From contig CAVSLN010000001.1 in NCBI GenBank assembly GCA_963728855.1, positions 248,001 through 312,000 on the forward strand: a DNA stretch of 64,000 nt, in the 5' to 3' direction. The notes beneath the pieces were generated by a model. It did no database searches and was not told where the DNA came from. It was given only the letters and a program-made list of their open reading frames with translations. Both the position numbers and the translations under genes were made by a program. Positions 1 through 9,020 of this stretch are shown here, piece after piece (position 1 is the first letter of the stretch; each line of letters starts with the position of its first letter). The stretch comes from AC-43 sp963728855 (GTDB taxonomy: Bacteria; Actinomycetota; Actinomycetes; Mycobacteriales; Micromonosporaceae).

Positions 1-297
1 GGCGTTGGTCTGGTCGAGGATGGCCTGTGCGGCGGCGTCCCAGCTGGACTTCGGAGCGCCGGTCGTGGGTGCCGGAGTGGGGGCGCGCCCGGGCGTGGCG
101 CTGGACGTACCGGAGGCACCGGTCGAGGGATCGACTGACGGCGATCCGCCGGGATAGCTGGGGGAGCTCGACGCCGCCGCGCCACGGTCGGCCCAGACGC
201 CGGTCGCACTGGTCTGCTGACCACAGGCGGTCAGTGCGGCGAGTACACAGAGTGCCGTCAGGACCAGGCGGTGCAAGCGAAGGGTACGGCAGGTCAC
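1..297 (-). CDS. Secreted lipoprotein, C-terminal part outside the window
   Basis: Reading the minus strand from a GTG at 297 gives 99 codons open to the window edge. The N-terminus is a lipoprotein signal peptide: a basic start, a hydrophobic run (VLTALCVLAALTAC) and the lipobox LTAC, followed by a long Ser/Thr/Pro/Gly-rich linker ending near SSWDAAAQAILDQTNA. The GTG is supported by a purine-rich Shine-Dalgarno (AAAGGAA) about 6 nt upstream. The mature domain is missing, so the function cannot be told. It should be a membrane-anchored extracytoplasmic protein. The region 298-404 upstream holds its promoter and no gene. Confidence 0.7.
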   Translation of the reverse strand, partial: MTCRTLRLHRLVLTALCVLAALTACGQQTSATGVWADRGAAASSSPSYPGGSPSVDPSTGASGTSSATPGRAPTPAPTTGAPKSSWDAAAQAILDQTNA

Positions 298-404
298 CGG
301 CGTTCCTTTCGCGACCTGGGTCGGGCTGGGCGTCACTTTGGGTTGCGGGACCCGGCCATCCTACGGTCCCCATTACATCGACGGAACCCTTACGGCTCGC
401 GGGT

Positions 405-1886
405 TCATGTGCCTCCTGTGTTCATGGCGCCCGCTTCGGCATCCGCCTCGTCGTCCGCCTTGCCGTCCGCCGGGGTGCCCGCCGGGCCCATCGCCAGCTC
501 GGTGCCGCGCGGCGCGAGGAACAGCGCCAGTACGGCGGCGCCGAGGAGCAGCCCGATCGCGATGGCCAGCACCGAGCCGGTCGCGTCGTGCAGCCGGGCC
601 GGGACGGACTCCCCCTGGTACGAGGTCGCCACCAGGCTCGCCGTGCTGGCCAGGGCTTCGGACACCGCGACGCCGCCGGCCGTACCGAGGAGCAGCGCGG
701 CGAGCACCGGCCCCGGCCCCGTACGGGTGGGCGACGGGGCGTCGCGGACGAGCCCGGCGACCACCGGAGTGAGCCCGAGCCCGATGGCGGTGGCGTCGAG
801 CGCGAGCAGCCCGGAGTGCAGCGCCTCCGGGCTGGTGTCCAGCACGAGGAGCTGGACGGTCGCGCTCGCCGCGATGAGCACCGTACCGGCGATCACCGCG
901 ACCCGGCCGTCCACCCAGACGAGCAGCGGCAGGGCGGCGCCGGTACCGAGGAGCGCCCCGGCGACCAGCGGTACCCCGAGCAGGGCGGCCGAACTGGCGG
1001 ACTGGCCGCTGGTCAGCTGGGTGTAGAACGCCAGCATGCCGAGGTGGGCGGCGCCGGCCGAAGCGAGCAGCGCGACCAGCGGGGCACCGAGCCCGGCGGC
1101 CCAGCCGGCTCGGCCGCCCCGGCGCAGCGCGTCGAGCACCAGGGCGCCGAGGAACAGCACGATGCCGAGGGCGAGCGCGACGGCGTACCAGGCGGGCCAC
1201 TCGGCCGGTTCCTGGGCGCTGAGCGGGTACATGACGGCCAGGGCGCCGAGGGTCACCAGGAGCGCGACGAGCGTGCCGTACGGGTCAAACCCCGGTGCCA
1301 CGGGCTCGCGGAGCAGCGGGACGGCCGTACCGGCGGCGACCACGCCGACCGCGACCAGCAGCCAGAAGAGCGCGTGCCAGCCGGCGCGCGGGGCGAGCCA
1401 CAGGTTCACCGGCCCGCCGAGCGCCGGGCCGGCCACGAAGGCGAGCGCGAACAGGGCGTACGCGAGGGCCCGCTGCACGGGTCCGAAGTGCCGGCGGGCG
1501 TACCCCACGACCTGCGGCGCGGCCAGCGCCACTCCGGCCCCCTGGCCGGCCAGGGCCACCAGGAGCAGCGTCCGGTCACCGGCCAGCGCGCCGAGCAGCG
1601 AGGCCAGCGTGAAGCAGGCCAGCCCGACGAGCTGGACCCGTACGTGGCCGAGCAGCTCACCGGCCAGCGCGCCGGCGGCGACTAGGACGGCGAACAGCAG
1701 ACCGCCGAGGTTGACCAGCCAGCGCAGGCTGGCGAAGTCGGCGATCCCCTGAGCGACCAGCTCGGGCAGCACGGCGGTGAGCGCGGCACTGGTGGTACGG
1801 GCGGCGAGCACCGCCACCACCGCACCGCCGAGCCACCACCACTGCGGGGCCGGGCGGGTACCGCTGCCGAGCGGCGTCGATGCCAT
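405..1886 (-). CDS. MFS transporter, probably 14-TMS (DHA2-like)
   Basis: A 493-aa, almost entirely hydrophobic protein with about 14 membrane segments, consistent with the DHA2 branch of the major facilitator superfamily (proton-driven drug or metabolite export). The start at 1886 (MASTPLGSG) is preferred over the longer open frame because GGAAGGGA sits just upstream and the extension is Arg/Pro-rich with no membrane character. The C-terminus ends in an acidic, Ala-rich tail. There is no neighbouring regulator and the substrate cannot be inferred. The adjacent lipoprotein lies downstream on the same strand after a 107-nt gap. Confidence 0.75.
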   Translation of the reverse strand: MASTPLGSGTRPAPQWWWLGGAVVAVLAARTTSAALTAVLPELVAQGIADFASLRWLVNLGGLLFAVLVAAGALAGELLGHVRVQLVGLACFTLASLLGALAGDRTLLLVALAGQGAGVALAAPQVVGYARRHFGPVQRALAYALFALAFVAGPALGGPVNLWLAPRAGWHALFWLLVAVGVVAAGTAVPLLREPVAPGFDPYGTLVALLVTLGALAVMYPLSAQEPAEWPAWYAVALALGIVLFLGALVLDALRRGGRAGWAAGLGAPLVALLASAGAAHLGMLAFYTQLTSGQSASSAALLGVPLVAGALLGTGAALPLLVWVDGRVAVIAGTVLIAASATVQLLVLDTSPEALHSGLLALDATAIGLGLTPVVAGLVRDAPSPTRTGPGPVLAALLLGTAGGVAVSEALASTASLVATSYQGESVPARLHDATGSVLAIAIGLLLGAAVLALFLAPRGTELAMGPAGTPADGKADDEADAEAGAMNTGGT

Positions 1887-2038
1887 GGCGCTTCCCTTCC
1901 GGAGACGGTGCACCGCCGACCCTAGCGGCCGGAGCCCTTCCCGGCCGGGCGGCCGGGAGAGACCCAGGATTAGCCGGCTTTCGAACCGGGTATCCGGAAC
2001 CACGTGTGAGAACCCCCGGTTCAGGAGTCGGAGTCAAA

Positions 2039-2194
2039 ATGCTTATCCTGGGTGTCATCCTGCTGCTTCTGGGGATCCTGCTGAAGGTCTCGATCCTCAC
2101 CACGATCGGCATCATCCTGCTCGTGGTCGGCGCCGTACTGTTCCTGCTCGGCTCCGCCGGCCGTCCCGTCTTCGGCCGCCGCCATTACTGGTAG
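2039..2194 (+). CDS. Small membrane protein, DUF6131 family
   Basis: A 51-aa protein made of two hydrophobic segments (MLILGVILLLLGILLK and IIGIILLVVGAVLFLLG-like) and a basic tail ending GRRHYW. This architecture and tail match the DUF6131 small membrane proteins common in actinobacteria, whose function is unknown. A GGAG-like sequence (caggagtcggag) precedes the ATG. It is a single gene between the divergent MFS gene and the convergent sensor kinase. Confidence 0.8.
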   Translation: MLILGVILLLLGILLKVSILTTIGIILLVVGAVLFLLGSAGRPVFGRRHYW

Positions 2195-2258
2195 CCAACC
2201 GCCGGCTCCCGGACGCGGCGCACCTCGCGCCGCGTCCGCGTCGTTCGCGGGCCGCCGG

Positions 2259-3398
2259 TCAGGGGCCGCGGTCGAGCGGTACCCAGAGTTCGACCTCGGT
2301 ACCCTGCCCGGGCGCGGAGGTGATGGTGACCGTACCGCCGAGGTCGCGGATCCGGCCGCGGATGGACTGCGCGATGCCCAACCGTCCGTCGGCGGCCGCC
2401 GCGGCGAGGCGTTCCGGCGCGAACCCGACCCCGTCGTCGCGCACGCTCACGGTGACCGCCTCGCCGTCGTCCTCCACGAGCACCCAGGCGCGCGCGGCCG
2501 GGCCGGCGTGCCGGCGTACGTTGTCCAGCGCGCTGGCCACCGCGGCGGCGATCTCACCCGCGACGTTCGGGTCGAGGAGCACCGGCGTCGCCGGACTGGC
2601 CAGCGACACCGGCGGTACGGCGCAGCCGGCGAGCATCGCCCGCAGGTCCGCCGGCCCCGCCCGGTCCGTCGCGGGCGGGCTGCCCGAGACGAGGGTACGC
2701 AGCGCCACCTCCTGCTCGCCGGCGAGCCGACCCAGCTCGGCCGCGTCGCCGCCCAGCTCGGTGCCCCGGCGCTGCACGAGGGCGAGCACCTGGAGCACCG
2801 AGTCGTGGATCTGCCGGGCCAGCCGCTCCCGCTCCCGGGTGGCCGCCTCCAGCTCGACCGCGCGCTGCAGGCGCTCCTCGGCGTCCGTACCTAAGCGGGC
2901 GAGATAGCCCACGGCGGCGGCCGCGAGGACGGTCAGCACCGGGCCGGCCAGGGTCTGCTCGGTCACCGTCCCCCGGGCCACGATGTCGGCCGCGCCGAGC
3001 ACCACGGCGGCGACGATGCCGGCCCGCCGGCCGCCGGCCACCGCCCAGGCCAGCGCGGGCCCGGCCATCCACGCCACGGAGATCGTGGGGACGCCGGCGC
3101 GCAGCGCGGTGGTACCCACGACCCAGCGCGTGGACAGCAGACCCGCGACCGTCACCACGAGATCCATGGCGAGCAGCGGCCACCGGCGCCCCTCCGCACG
3201 GCGGTACGCGTTCGCGGTGTAGACCGTCCACAGCACCATGACGAGCCCGATCGGCCAGCCGCCGACCGGATGGGCATAGTGACGGAAGTTCCGGGCGACC
3301 AGCACACCCGCGTACGCCAGCGCCGCGAACCGGTACGCGATCAGCGAGCGCCACAGGGGTACGGCGAACGACGGAGTCGCCGGTCGGGCCGCGGTCAC
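2259..3398 (-). CDS. MacS-type membrane sensor histidine kinase (orphan)
   Basis: A 379-aa kinase. Residues about 15-165 form five or six membrane segments. A HisKA_3 dimerisation/phosphoacceptor helix follows (RERERLARQIHDSVLQVLAL, His in QIHDS), then a HATPase_c domain with N-box (ALDNVRRHA) and G1 box (VRDDGVGF). The overall form matches MacS-family kinases of actinobacteria, which usually pair with a NarL-type regulator. No response regulator lies next to it, so it is an orphan or its partner is elsewhere. The GTG start lacks a clear Shine-Dalgarno. It is divergent from the deacetylase gene across a 97-nt intergenic space. Confidence 0.85.
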   Translation of the reverse strand: MTAARPATPSFAVPLWRSLIAYRFAALAYAGVLVARNFRHYAHPVGGWPIGLVMVLWTVYTANAYRRAEGRRWPLLAMDLVVTVAGLLSTRWVVGTTALRAGVPTISVAWMAGPALAWAVAGGRRAGIVAAVVLGAADIVARGTVTEQTLAGPVLTVLAAAAVGYLARLGTDAEERLQRAVELEAATRERERLARQIHDSVLQVLALVQRRGTELGGDAAELGRLAGEQEVALRTLVSGSPPATDRAGPADLRAMLAGCAVPPVSLASPATPVLLDPNVAGEIAAAVASALDNVRRHAGPAARAWVLVEDDGEAVTVSVRDDGVGFAPERLAAAAADGRLGIAQSIRGRIRDLGGTVTITSAPGQGTEVELWVPLDRGP

Positions 3399-3495
3399 CG
3401 GATGATGATGTCAGGCACCGGCCCGGACCTGGGGTAAGCGATATCCGACTTTTGTGATTTGATGGGATGCCGGAGCGTCGGCGCTGGGAGACGAG

Positions 3496-4344
3496 GTGGA
3501 CGCGGATACCGGCCAGCAACCTCGATGGCCGCGACAGAGGTTTACCCGGCGGGGCATGCTCACCGCGGTGGGCGCCACCGCCGGTGCGGTCTGGCTGACC
3601 GCGGCCGGCGACGCGCCCGACCAGGGGGTACTGGCGCTCGGGGCCACCGTGCGCAACCCGCCACCGCCACCGCCGCCGGTAGCCGTACCGGCGCCGCGCC
3701 CGACGAACGCTCCGCCGGCCCGGCCGTCGATGCCGCCGGTGCACACGCTGGCCGACTACCGCCGGGCCGTACCCGGGCCGCCCTTCCCCGACAACGCGGT
3801 CGCGCTCACCATCGACGACGGTCCGCACCCGCTCTGGACCCCGAAGGTACTGAACCTGCTCGACCGGTACCACGTCCAGGCCACCTTCTGCCTGATCGGC
3901 AACCAGGTGCTCGGCCACGAGGGCGTCGCGCGCAGCGTGGTGGCGGCCGGGCACCACATCGCCAACCACAGCCAGAACCACCTGGCCGCGCTGTCCCGCC
4001 TGCCGGCCGACCGGATGCGCGGGGAGATCGACCAGGCCCAGGACAAGATCTACGCGACGACCGGGTACGCGCCGCATCTGTTCCGGCCGCCCGGCGGCGC
4101 GACGTCCCGCGGGCTGGAGGAGCAGGTCGCGCGGGCCGGGCTGATCCCGTTCGACTGGAGCGAGGACCCGAGGGACTGGAGCCGCCCGGGTACGCCGGCG
4201 ATCACCCAGCGCATGCTGTCCGCCCGCCCGGGCCAGATCCTGTTGTGCCACGACGGCGGCGGTGACCGGTCGCAGACGTACGAGGCGCTGCAGACCGTGA
4301 TCCCGGCCCTGCTCGCCCGCGGGTACCAGTTCGTGTCGCTGTGA
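3496..4344 (+). CDS. Secreted polysaccharide deacetylase (NodB domain)
   Basis: A 282-aa protein that hydrolyses N- or O-acetyl groups from surface polysaccharide or peptidoglycan sugars. An N-terminal twin-arginine-like signal (RRGMLTAVGATAGAVWLTA) is followed by a Pro-rich linker of about residues 53-80 and then a NodB domain: motif 1 TIDDGPHP (metal Asp), motif 2 HHIANHSQNH (metal His pair), motif 3 RPPGGA, and a C-terminal LLCHDGG. All metal and catalytic motifs are present. It starts at GTG 3496. The following small gene begins 13 nt after its stop, so the two may be co-transcribed. Confidence 0.85.
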   Translation: MDADTGQQPRWPRQRFTRRGMLTAVGATAGAVWLTAAGDAPDQGVLALGATVRNPPPPPPPVAVPAPRPTNAPPARPSMPPVHTLADYRRAVPGPPFPDNAVALTIDDGPHPLWTPKVLNLLDRYHVQATFCLIGNQVLGHEGVARSVVAAGHHIANHSQNHLAALSRLPADRMRGEIDQAQDKIYATTGYAPHLFRPPGGATSRGLEEQVARAGLIPFDWSEDPRDWSRPGTPAITQRMLSARPGQILLCHDGGGDRSQTYEALQTVIPALLARGYQFVSL

Positions 4345-4357
4345 TTCGGCGGCCAAG

Positions 4358-4882
4358 TTGACCGACGCCGAGCTGCGCCGTACCTCGGCGTTCTTTCGCC
4401 AGGTGGTGGACAGCCTGCACGCGGAGTACCCCGGTGAGGAGCAGGACTGGCTCTTCGCGTTGGTCGACAACGCGGGGGAGAGCATCAAGGCGACCAGCAC
4501 GATCGGTCCGGCCGGCCGGGGGCTGGTGGACGAAGGGTTCTGGCGCAGCCGGGGGGCCATTGCGTATCTGGCACGGCAGCAGGACGCGGTGCGCCGCCGG
4601 AGCGTACAGGTGCAGCGGATCTTCATCCCGTACCAGCCCGACGTCGCCACGGACCCCGAGTTTCACGGCGTGATTCAGCGCAACGCCGCCGCCGGTATCC
4701 AAGTCAGGGTGCTCCCGTGGGACGCGGTACCGCGCGAGCGTCCGGCATCGATCGATTTCATACTGTTCGACGACGAGCTGAGCTACGAGCTGGTCGCGGC
4801 TGCACCGCTGGGCGGCGAGCAGCACTCGACGCTCCTCAGCACCCAGTTGGAGCAATACGATCGTATAAGACGTTCGTCTTAA
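4358..4882 (+). CDS. Hypothetical protein, 174 aa
   Basis: Soluble, no signal peptide. The N-terminal half is helical; the C-terminal half (VQRIFIPYQPD ... VRVLPWDAVP ... FILFDDELSYELV) alternates beta strands and helices and ends in an acidic FDDE patch. It reminds me of C-terminal sensor domains found in small actinobacterial regulators (DUF6879-like), but the match is too weak to name. The start is a TTG 13 nt after the deacetylase stop. The 3' end lies inside the palindromes that precede the next TetR gene, so its last codons double as regulatory DNA. Confidence 0.55.
   Translation: MTDAELRRTSAFFRQVVDSLHAEYPGEEQDWLFALVDNAGESIKATSTIGPAGRGLVDEGFWRSRGAIAYLARQQDAVRRRSVQVQRIFIPYQPDVATDPEFHGVIQRNAAAGIQVRVLPWDAVPRERPASIDFILFDDELSYELVAAAPLGGEQHSTLLSTQLEQYDRIRRSS
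4855..4881. promoter_or_regulatory. Twin palindromes, probable TetR operator
   Basis: Two adjoining inverted repeats: ATACGATCGTAT (4855-4866, perfect 12 bp) and TAAGACGTTCGTCTTA (4866-4881, 7-bp arms, 2-bp centre). They sit directly before the TetR gene and overlap its likely -35 region, the usual arrangement for autorepression. They also overlap the last codons of the preceding gene. Confidence 0.55.
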
Positions 4883-4888
4883 TCGGGC

Positions 4889-4894
4889 TAGGAT
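4889..4894 (+). promoter_or_regulatory. -10 element TAGGAT, leaderless promoter of TetR gene
   Basis: TAGGAT lies 7 nt before GTG 4902, the spacing expected when transcription begins at the start codon itself. No Shine-Dalgarno is present. This favours GTG 4902 over the upstream in-frame ATG 4893, which overlaps the -10. Confidence 0.5.
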
Positions 4895-4901
4895 GGCGGC
4901 C

Positions 4902-5501
4902 GTGGGACATCGTGAAGACCTGCTCGTCGGCGCCAAGCGTTGCCTGTACGACAAGGGGTACGCGCGGACGACCGCCCGGGACATCGTCGCGGCTTCCGGA
5001 ACCAACCTCGCGTCGATCGGGTACCACTACGGCTCGACCGAGGCGCTGATGAACGCGGCGCTCATGTCGGCGATGGAGGACTGGGGCGACGAACTGGAGC
5101 GGACCATGGCCGAAGGCCCGGCGCCGGGTCCCGAGGCCACGCCGCTGGAGCGGTTCGAGTGGTTCTGGACGCGGCTGCTGGAGTCCTTCGCCACCCACCG
5201 GAAGCTGTGGTCGGCGACCTTCGAGATCTTCCCGCAGATCGAGCGGGTACCCGAGGTCCGCAAGATGATCTCGGAGGCCACCCAGGGGATCCGGCTGCAG
5301 TGGGCGGCCATGTTCCACGGCATCGACGGGGCGGCCGACGAGCGTACCGCCCTGGTTGTCGGGTCGGTCTACCAGGCGCTGGTGAGCGGCGTCATCGCCC
5401 AGTGGCTGGTCGACCCGGAGCACGCCCCGTCGGCACGCGACCTCGCCGACGGCCTGCGTACCATCGCCGCCGGCATCGATCCCGCCCACGACGCCGGCTG
5501 A
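4902..5501 (+). CDS. TetR/AcrR family transcriptional regulator
   Basis: A 199-aa repressor with an N-terminal TetR helix-turn-helix (residues about 4-50: YDKGYARTTARDIVAASG, then IGYHYGSTEAL) and an all-helical ligand domain. The palindromes at 4855-4881 directly upstream suggest self-regulation. No obvious target operon is adjacent: the downstream gene (PBP) is convergent and the upstream gene is co-directional. The target may be the upstream hypothetical gene or lie elsewhere. Confidence 0.85.
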   Translation: MGHREDLLVGAKRCLYDKGYARTTARDIVAASGTNLASIGYHYGSTEALMNAALMSAMEDWGDELERTMAEGPAPGPEATPLERFEWFWTRLLESFATHRKLWSATFEIFPQIERVPEVRKMISEATQGIRLQWAAMFHGIDGAADERTALVVGSVYQALVSGVIAQWLVDPEHAPSARDLADGLRTIAAGIDPAHDAG

Positions 5502-5558
5502 GCGGAGCCGAGCCGCCCTTTGGTGAGGCGAGCACAGCTAACGTGGCCCGGCTGACCG

Positions 5559-7838
5559 TTACCGCGGCTTGGTCGGCCTGGGATTCGGCGGCCCGGGGGG
5601 CTTCGGGCCGCCGGTCGGTGGCCCGCCGGGTTTCTGCGGCTTGCCGCTTCCGAACGCGATGGTTGCGGTCGGCGCGGCGAAGTTGACCGATGGCAGGCTG
5701 GCCACCCCGTCGCGCAGAGTGTACGCCACGGCCGGGTTCACCACCTCGGCGTGCGCGTCGCGCCCGCCCAGGTTGCGGCGCAGGTTGGTGGTGAAGGACC
5801 AGTCCGGGTCGGCCAAGATCCCGGCCACCGCGAGCTGCTTGGTCATCGCGACGAGCGCGGCGGTCTGGTCGCCGTCGGTGGTCCCGGTCTTACCGGCGGT
5901 CGGCTTGCCCACGATGCCGCGTATGTTGGCCGCCGTGGCGCCGTCGCACTGGCCGAACGCCGACTGGTCGCCGATCGGGCAGCGCATCGCGTCGGTGGCC
6001 GCGTGCGCGACGTTGGCGTCGACCGCCTGGTGGCACCGCGGGTTGGCGGCGTCCAGCTTGGCGCCGTTGAAGTCGTGGATCTCGACGACCGGCAGCGGCT
6101 CGCAGTAGAGGCCGTCGGCGGCGAGCGTGGCGTACGCGTTGGCCATGTCGAGCGGGGTGGCGGCGGACACGCCGAGCGTGAAGGCGCCCCAGCCGTTGGC
6201 GTTGCCGGCGAGCTGGGCGTCGCTCGGCGCCCGGAACTGGATGCCCAGCTGCTTGGCGGCGTTGACCGCGTTCTGCGCACCGATCTCGTACTGCAACGGC
6301 ACCCAGTAGGTGTTGACCGAGCGGCCGAGACCGGTCCACATGTTGCGCGGCCCGTTCATCCACGACGGGTTGGCGTTGACCGGGCAGTAGTGGTTGCCGT
6401 TGCAGGCGGCCGGGCTGTGCGGGTCGATGATGTAGTTCGAGACGAACGGCGACGTCGTGTTGATCGAGTGGTCCAGCTTCACGCCCTTCTGTAGCGCGCC
6501 GACCAACGTGAACACCTTGAACGACGAGCCCCACTGGTAGCCGTAGATGTCACCGCCACCACTGATCAACGGGTTGGTGGTGTTGGGGTAGTTGCCCTTC
6601 TGGCCGCGCTTGCCGGGGTTGGTGTTCGGCCCGTTGCCGCCCTGGTCGTTGCTGTACGTGCGGTTGGCGGCCATCAGCGCGATCCGGCCGGTGCCGGGCT
6701 GCACGCCGGCGAGCATGAGCGCGGTCGGGTTGCTGCCGGTAGGGTTGTACTTCTCGACGTTGCGCTTCGCCGATGCCTGTGCGTTGACGTCCAGCGAGGT
6801 GTAGATCGTGTAGCCGCCGCTCTTCAGCCGCGCCTCCCGTTCGTACACGTCGGCGCCGAACGCGGACTGGTCCAGCCACCAGCGGTAGAGGTAGTCGCAG
6901 AAGAAGCCCCAGCTGTTGTCGAGCACGGCCGTACAGCCGTTGGGGGTGGGCTTTCCGGTGATGGTCAGCGGCTCCTTGATGGTCTCCTGGCGCTGGGCCT
7001 CGGTGACGTAGCCCATCTTGACCATGTTGGTGAGCACGTAGTTGTTGCGCCGGTCGAGGGCGGCCGGGTTGCCCTGCTCGGTGGTCGGGTCGTACGCGGT
7101 GGGCGCCTTCACCAGGCTGGCGAGCAGCGCGGACTCGGCCAGGGTCAGGTCCTTGGGCTGCTTGTTGAAGTAGACCTGGGCGGCGGCGTAGATGCCGAAC
7201 GCGCTGTGGCCGAAGGGCGCGATGTTCAGGTACCGCTCCAGGATCTGGTCCTTGGTCAGCTGCTTCTCCAGTGCCAGGGCGTACCGCATCTCGCGCAGCT
7301 TGCGCCCGACGGTGTCGGAGGTGGCGTCGACCACGTCCTGCGGCGTGGTGGCCGAGTACTCCAGCGCCTGCCGGACGTACTGCATGGTCAGGGTGGAGGC
7401 GCCCTGCTGGGTCTCGCCGGCCGACCGGTTGGCCACGTACGCCCGCGCCACGCCCTTGACGTCGACCCCGTTGTGCTCGTAGAAGCGCATGTCCTCGGCC
7501 GCGATGATCGCCTGGCGCATGATCACCGGAACGTCGGACAGCGGGACGTCCCGCCGGTTCTCGTCGTAGAACGTGGAGATCAGCGTCTTGCGGTCGCTCG
7601 CGTAGACGTAGCTGATCTGGGGCGACTGCTGGACCAGGAGCTGACTGGGCAGGCTGTCGAACTGGTCGGCGCCGGACTTGGCCACCAGCCCGGCGAGCGC
7701 GACCGCCGGGAACGCCGCCGCGGCCACCACGACACCGGTGAGCAGACCGCAGATCAGTAGGGTGACCGCGTTGGACAATAAGCGCCGCCAGCGTCGGCGG
7801 CGGACTGGAACGTATTGCCAGCCCCGTGTTCCTTGCAC
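5559..7838 (-). CDS. Class A penicillin-binding protein (transglycosylase/transpeptidase)
   Basis: A 759-aa bifunctional peptidoglycan synthase. A basic cytoplasmic tail and one membrane anchor (about residues 22-52) come first. The GT51 domain follows, with catalytic Glu in AIIAAEDMRFYEH and a second motif QGASTLTMQYVRQ. The transpeptidase domain has nucleophile motif SSFK, second motif SVN (GRSVNTYW) and third motif KTGTT. A Gly/Pro/Lys-rich tail (GGPPTGGPKPPGPPNPRP) closes the protein, as is common for actinobacterial PBPs. All catalytic motifs are intact. The gene starts at GTG 7838 and converges with the TetR gene. Confidence 0.92.
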   Translation of the reverse strand: MQGTRGWQYVPVRRRRWRRLLSNAVTLLICGLLTGVVVAAAAFPAVALAGLVAKSGADQFDSLPSQLLVQQSPQISYVYASDRKTLISTFYDENRRDVPLSDVPVIMRQAIIAAEDMRFYEHNGVDVKGVARAYVANRSAGETQQGASTLTMQYVRQALEYSATTPQDVVDATSDTVGRKLREMRYALALEKQLTKDQILERYLNIAPFGHSAFGIYAAAQVYFNKQPKDLTLAESALLASLVKAPTAYDPTTEQGNPAALDRRNNYVLTNMVKMGYVTEAQRQETIKEPLTITGKPTPNGCTAVLDNSWGFFCDYLYRWWLDQSAFGADVYEREARLKSGGYTIYTSLDVNAQASAKRNVEKYNPTGSNPTALMLAGVQPGTGRIALMAANRTYSNDQGGNGPNTNPGKRGQKGNYPNTTNPLISGGGDIYGYQWGSSFKVFTLVGALQKGVKLDHSINTTSPFVSNYIIDPHSPAACNGNHYCPVNANPSWMNGPRNMWTGLGRSVNTYWVPLQYEIGAQNAVNAAKQLGIQFRAPSDAQLAGNANGWGAFTLGVSAATPLDMANAYATLAADGLYCEPLPVVEIHDFNGAKLDAANPRCHQAVDANVAHAATDAMRCPIGDQSAFGQCDGATAANIRGIVGKPTAGKTGTTDGDQTAALVAMTKQLAVAGILADPDWSFTTNLRRNLGGRDAHAEVVNPAVAYTLRDGVASLPSVNFAAPTATIAFGSGKPQKPGGPPTGGPKPPGPPNPRPTKPR

Positions 7839-7844
7839 GCTCTC

Positions 7845-7850
7845 AGGGTA
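7845..7850 (-). promoter_or_regulatory. -10 element TACCCT, leaderless promoter of PBP gene
   Basis: On the minus strand TACCCT is followed by 6 nt and then the GTG start at 7838. Together with the weak Shine-Dalgarno this supports leaderless transcription and this start. Confidence 0.45.
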
Positions 7851-7914
7851 TGGACCACGGGCCGGTTAGCCGGAAAGCTCGCGCGTAACAGATTGGCAAC
7901 AGCGGGAGGATGTC

Positions 7915-9003
7915 GTGCGGACCTACCGGTCGGTCATCGCCGCCCTGATGGTGCTCGGGGTGGGGCTCGCGCTGGCCGGATCGGGTTGCAGTGGCCCGGC
8001 CGCGAAGCCAACCGCACAGGTCAGCCCCGGTACGAGCGCCGCCGGTACGCCGTCGCCCGTCCCGCCTGGTGGAACGCCGCCGCCGTCGCCGAGCCCCACC
8101 CCGCCGGCCCCGGCACCGCCAGGTATCGGCCTGCGTGGCTGCCCGGCGCTGCCCGCCTCCAGCGTGTGGCACGCCGACGTGTCCCGGTTGCCGGCCAGTA
8201 CGTCGAGCGCCGCGTACGTCGCGAGCATCGGCGCGACCGGCCGGGTCAAGGCCGACTTCGGGTCCGGTACGTGGGACGGCGGCCCGATCGGCATCCCGAT
8301 CACCTACGTGCCGGCCGGGGAGCCCCGGGTACCGGTCTCGTTCGACTACGCCAGCGAGTCCGACAAGGGCCCGTACCCGGTGCCGCGCGACGCGCTCGTC
8401 GAGGGCGGGCCGGCGGCGACCGGCGACCGGCACGTACTCGTGGTCGACAGTGGCGCCTGCCGGCTCTACGAGCTGTACGCCGCGCACCCGGCCCCGGACG
8501 GCTCGTGGCACGCCGGCTCGGGCGCCGTGTACGACCTGCGCGGCAACCGACTGCGCCCGGCCGGCTGGACCTCCGCCGACGCGGCCGGGCTGCCCGTCGC
8601 GGTCGGGCTCGTCCGGTACGAGGAGCTGGCCGCCGGCCGGATCGACCACGCGATCCGGGTGACCGTACCGAGGACGCGCAACTCGTACCTGTGGCCGGCC
8701 CGGCACGCCGCCTCCCGCAGCACCGACCCCGCCCTGCCGCCGATGGGGCTACGGTTACGGCTCAAGGCGAGCGTGGATGTCAGCCGCCTGCCCCCGCAGG
8801 CCCGCGTCATCGCGCAGGCGATGAAGACGTACGGGGTGATCGTGGCGGACAACGGCTCGGCCTGGTACCTCAGCGGCGCCCCGGACAGCCACTGGGACAA
8901 CGACGCGCTTCGCGCCCTCGGCAACCTCCACGGCAGCGACTTCGACGCGGTCGACGAGAGCGGCCTCATGGTGGACCGCAACTCGGACACCTACCGGAAC
9001 TAG
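7915..9003 (+). CDS. Secreted lipoprotein-like hypothetical protein, 362 aa
   Basis: The GTG start follows GGGAGGA. A signal peptide with hydrophobic core LMVLGVGLALAGSGC and lipobox AGSGC is followed by a Pro/Ser/Thr-rich wall-spanning linker (about residues 30-75). The mature part is soluble, with motifs such as PITYVPAGEP, GDRHVLVVDSGACRLYELY, VYDLRGN and GLRLRLKASVDVS, and a C-terminal stretch YGVIVADNGSAWYLSGA. I recognise it as a recurrent type of actinobacterial secreted protein but cannot name a catalytic activity. It is divergent from the PBP gene, so a cell-envelope role is plausible but unproven. Confidence 0.75.
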   Translation: MRTYRSVIAALMVLGVGLALAGSGCSGPAAKPTAQVSPGTSAAGTPSPVPPGGTPPPSPSPTPPAPAPPGIGLRGCPALPASSVWHADVSRLPASTSSAAYVASIGATGRVKADFGSGTWDGGPIGIPITYVPAGEPRVPVSFDYASESDKGPYPVPRDALVEGGPAATGDRHVLVVDSGACRLYELYAAHPAPDGSWHAGSGAVYDLRGNRLRPAGWTSADAAGLPVAVGLVRYEELAAGRIDHAIRVTVPRTRNSYLWPARHAASRSTDPALPPMGLRLRLKASVDVSRLPPQARVIAQAMKTYGVIVADNGSAWYLSGAPDSHWDNDALRALGNLHGSDFDAVDESGLMVDRNSDTYRN

Positions 9004-9020
9004 GTGCGCAGCACCCGGCC

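Noticed and set aside
27..1685. Long plus-strand open frame with Arg/Gly/Glu-rich translation opposite the MFS gene
   Set aside because: Antisense shadow of a GC-rich gene: low-complexity composition, no family features, and the minus strand encodes a clear 14-TMS transporter.
2554..4650. 698-aa minus-strand open frame across the kinase and deacetylase genes
   Set aside because: It spans two recognisable genes on opposite strands and has no conserved motif; a shadow of high GC content.
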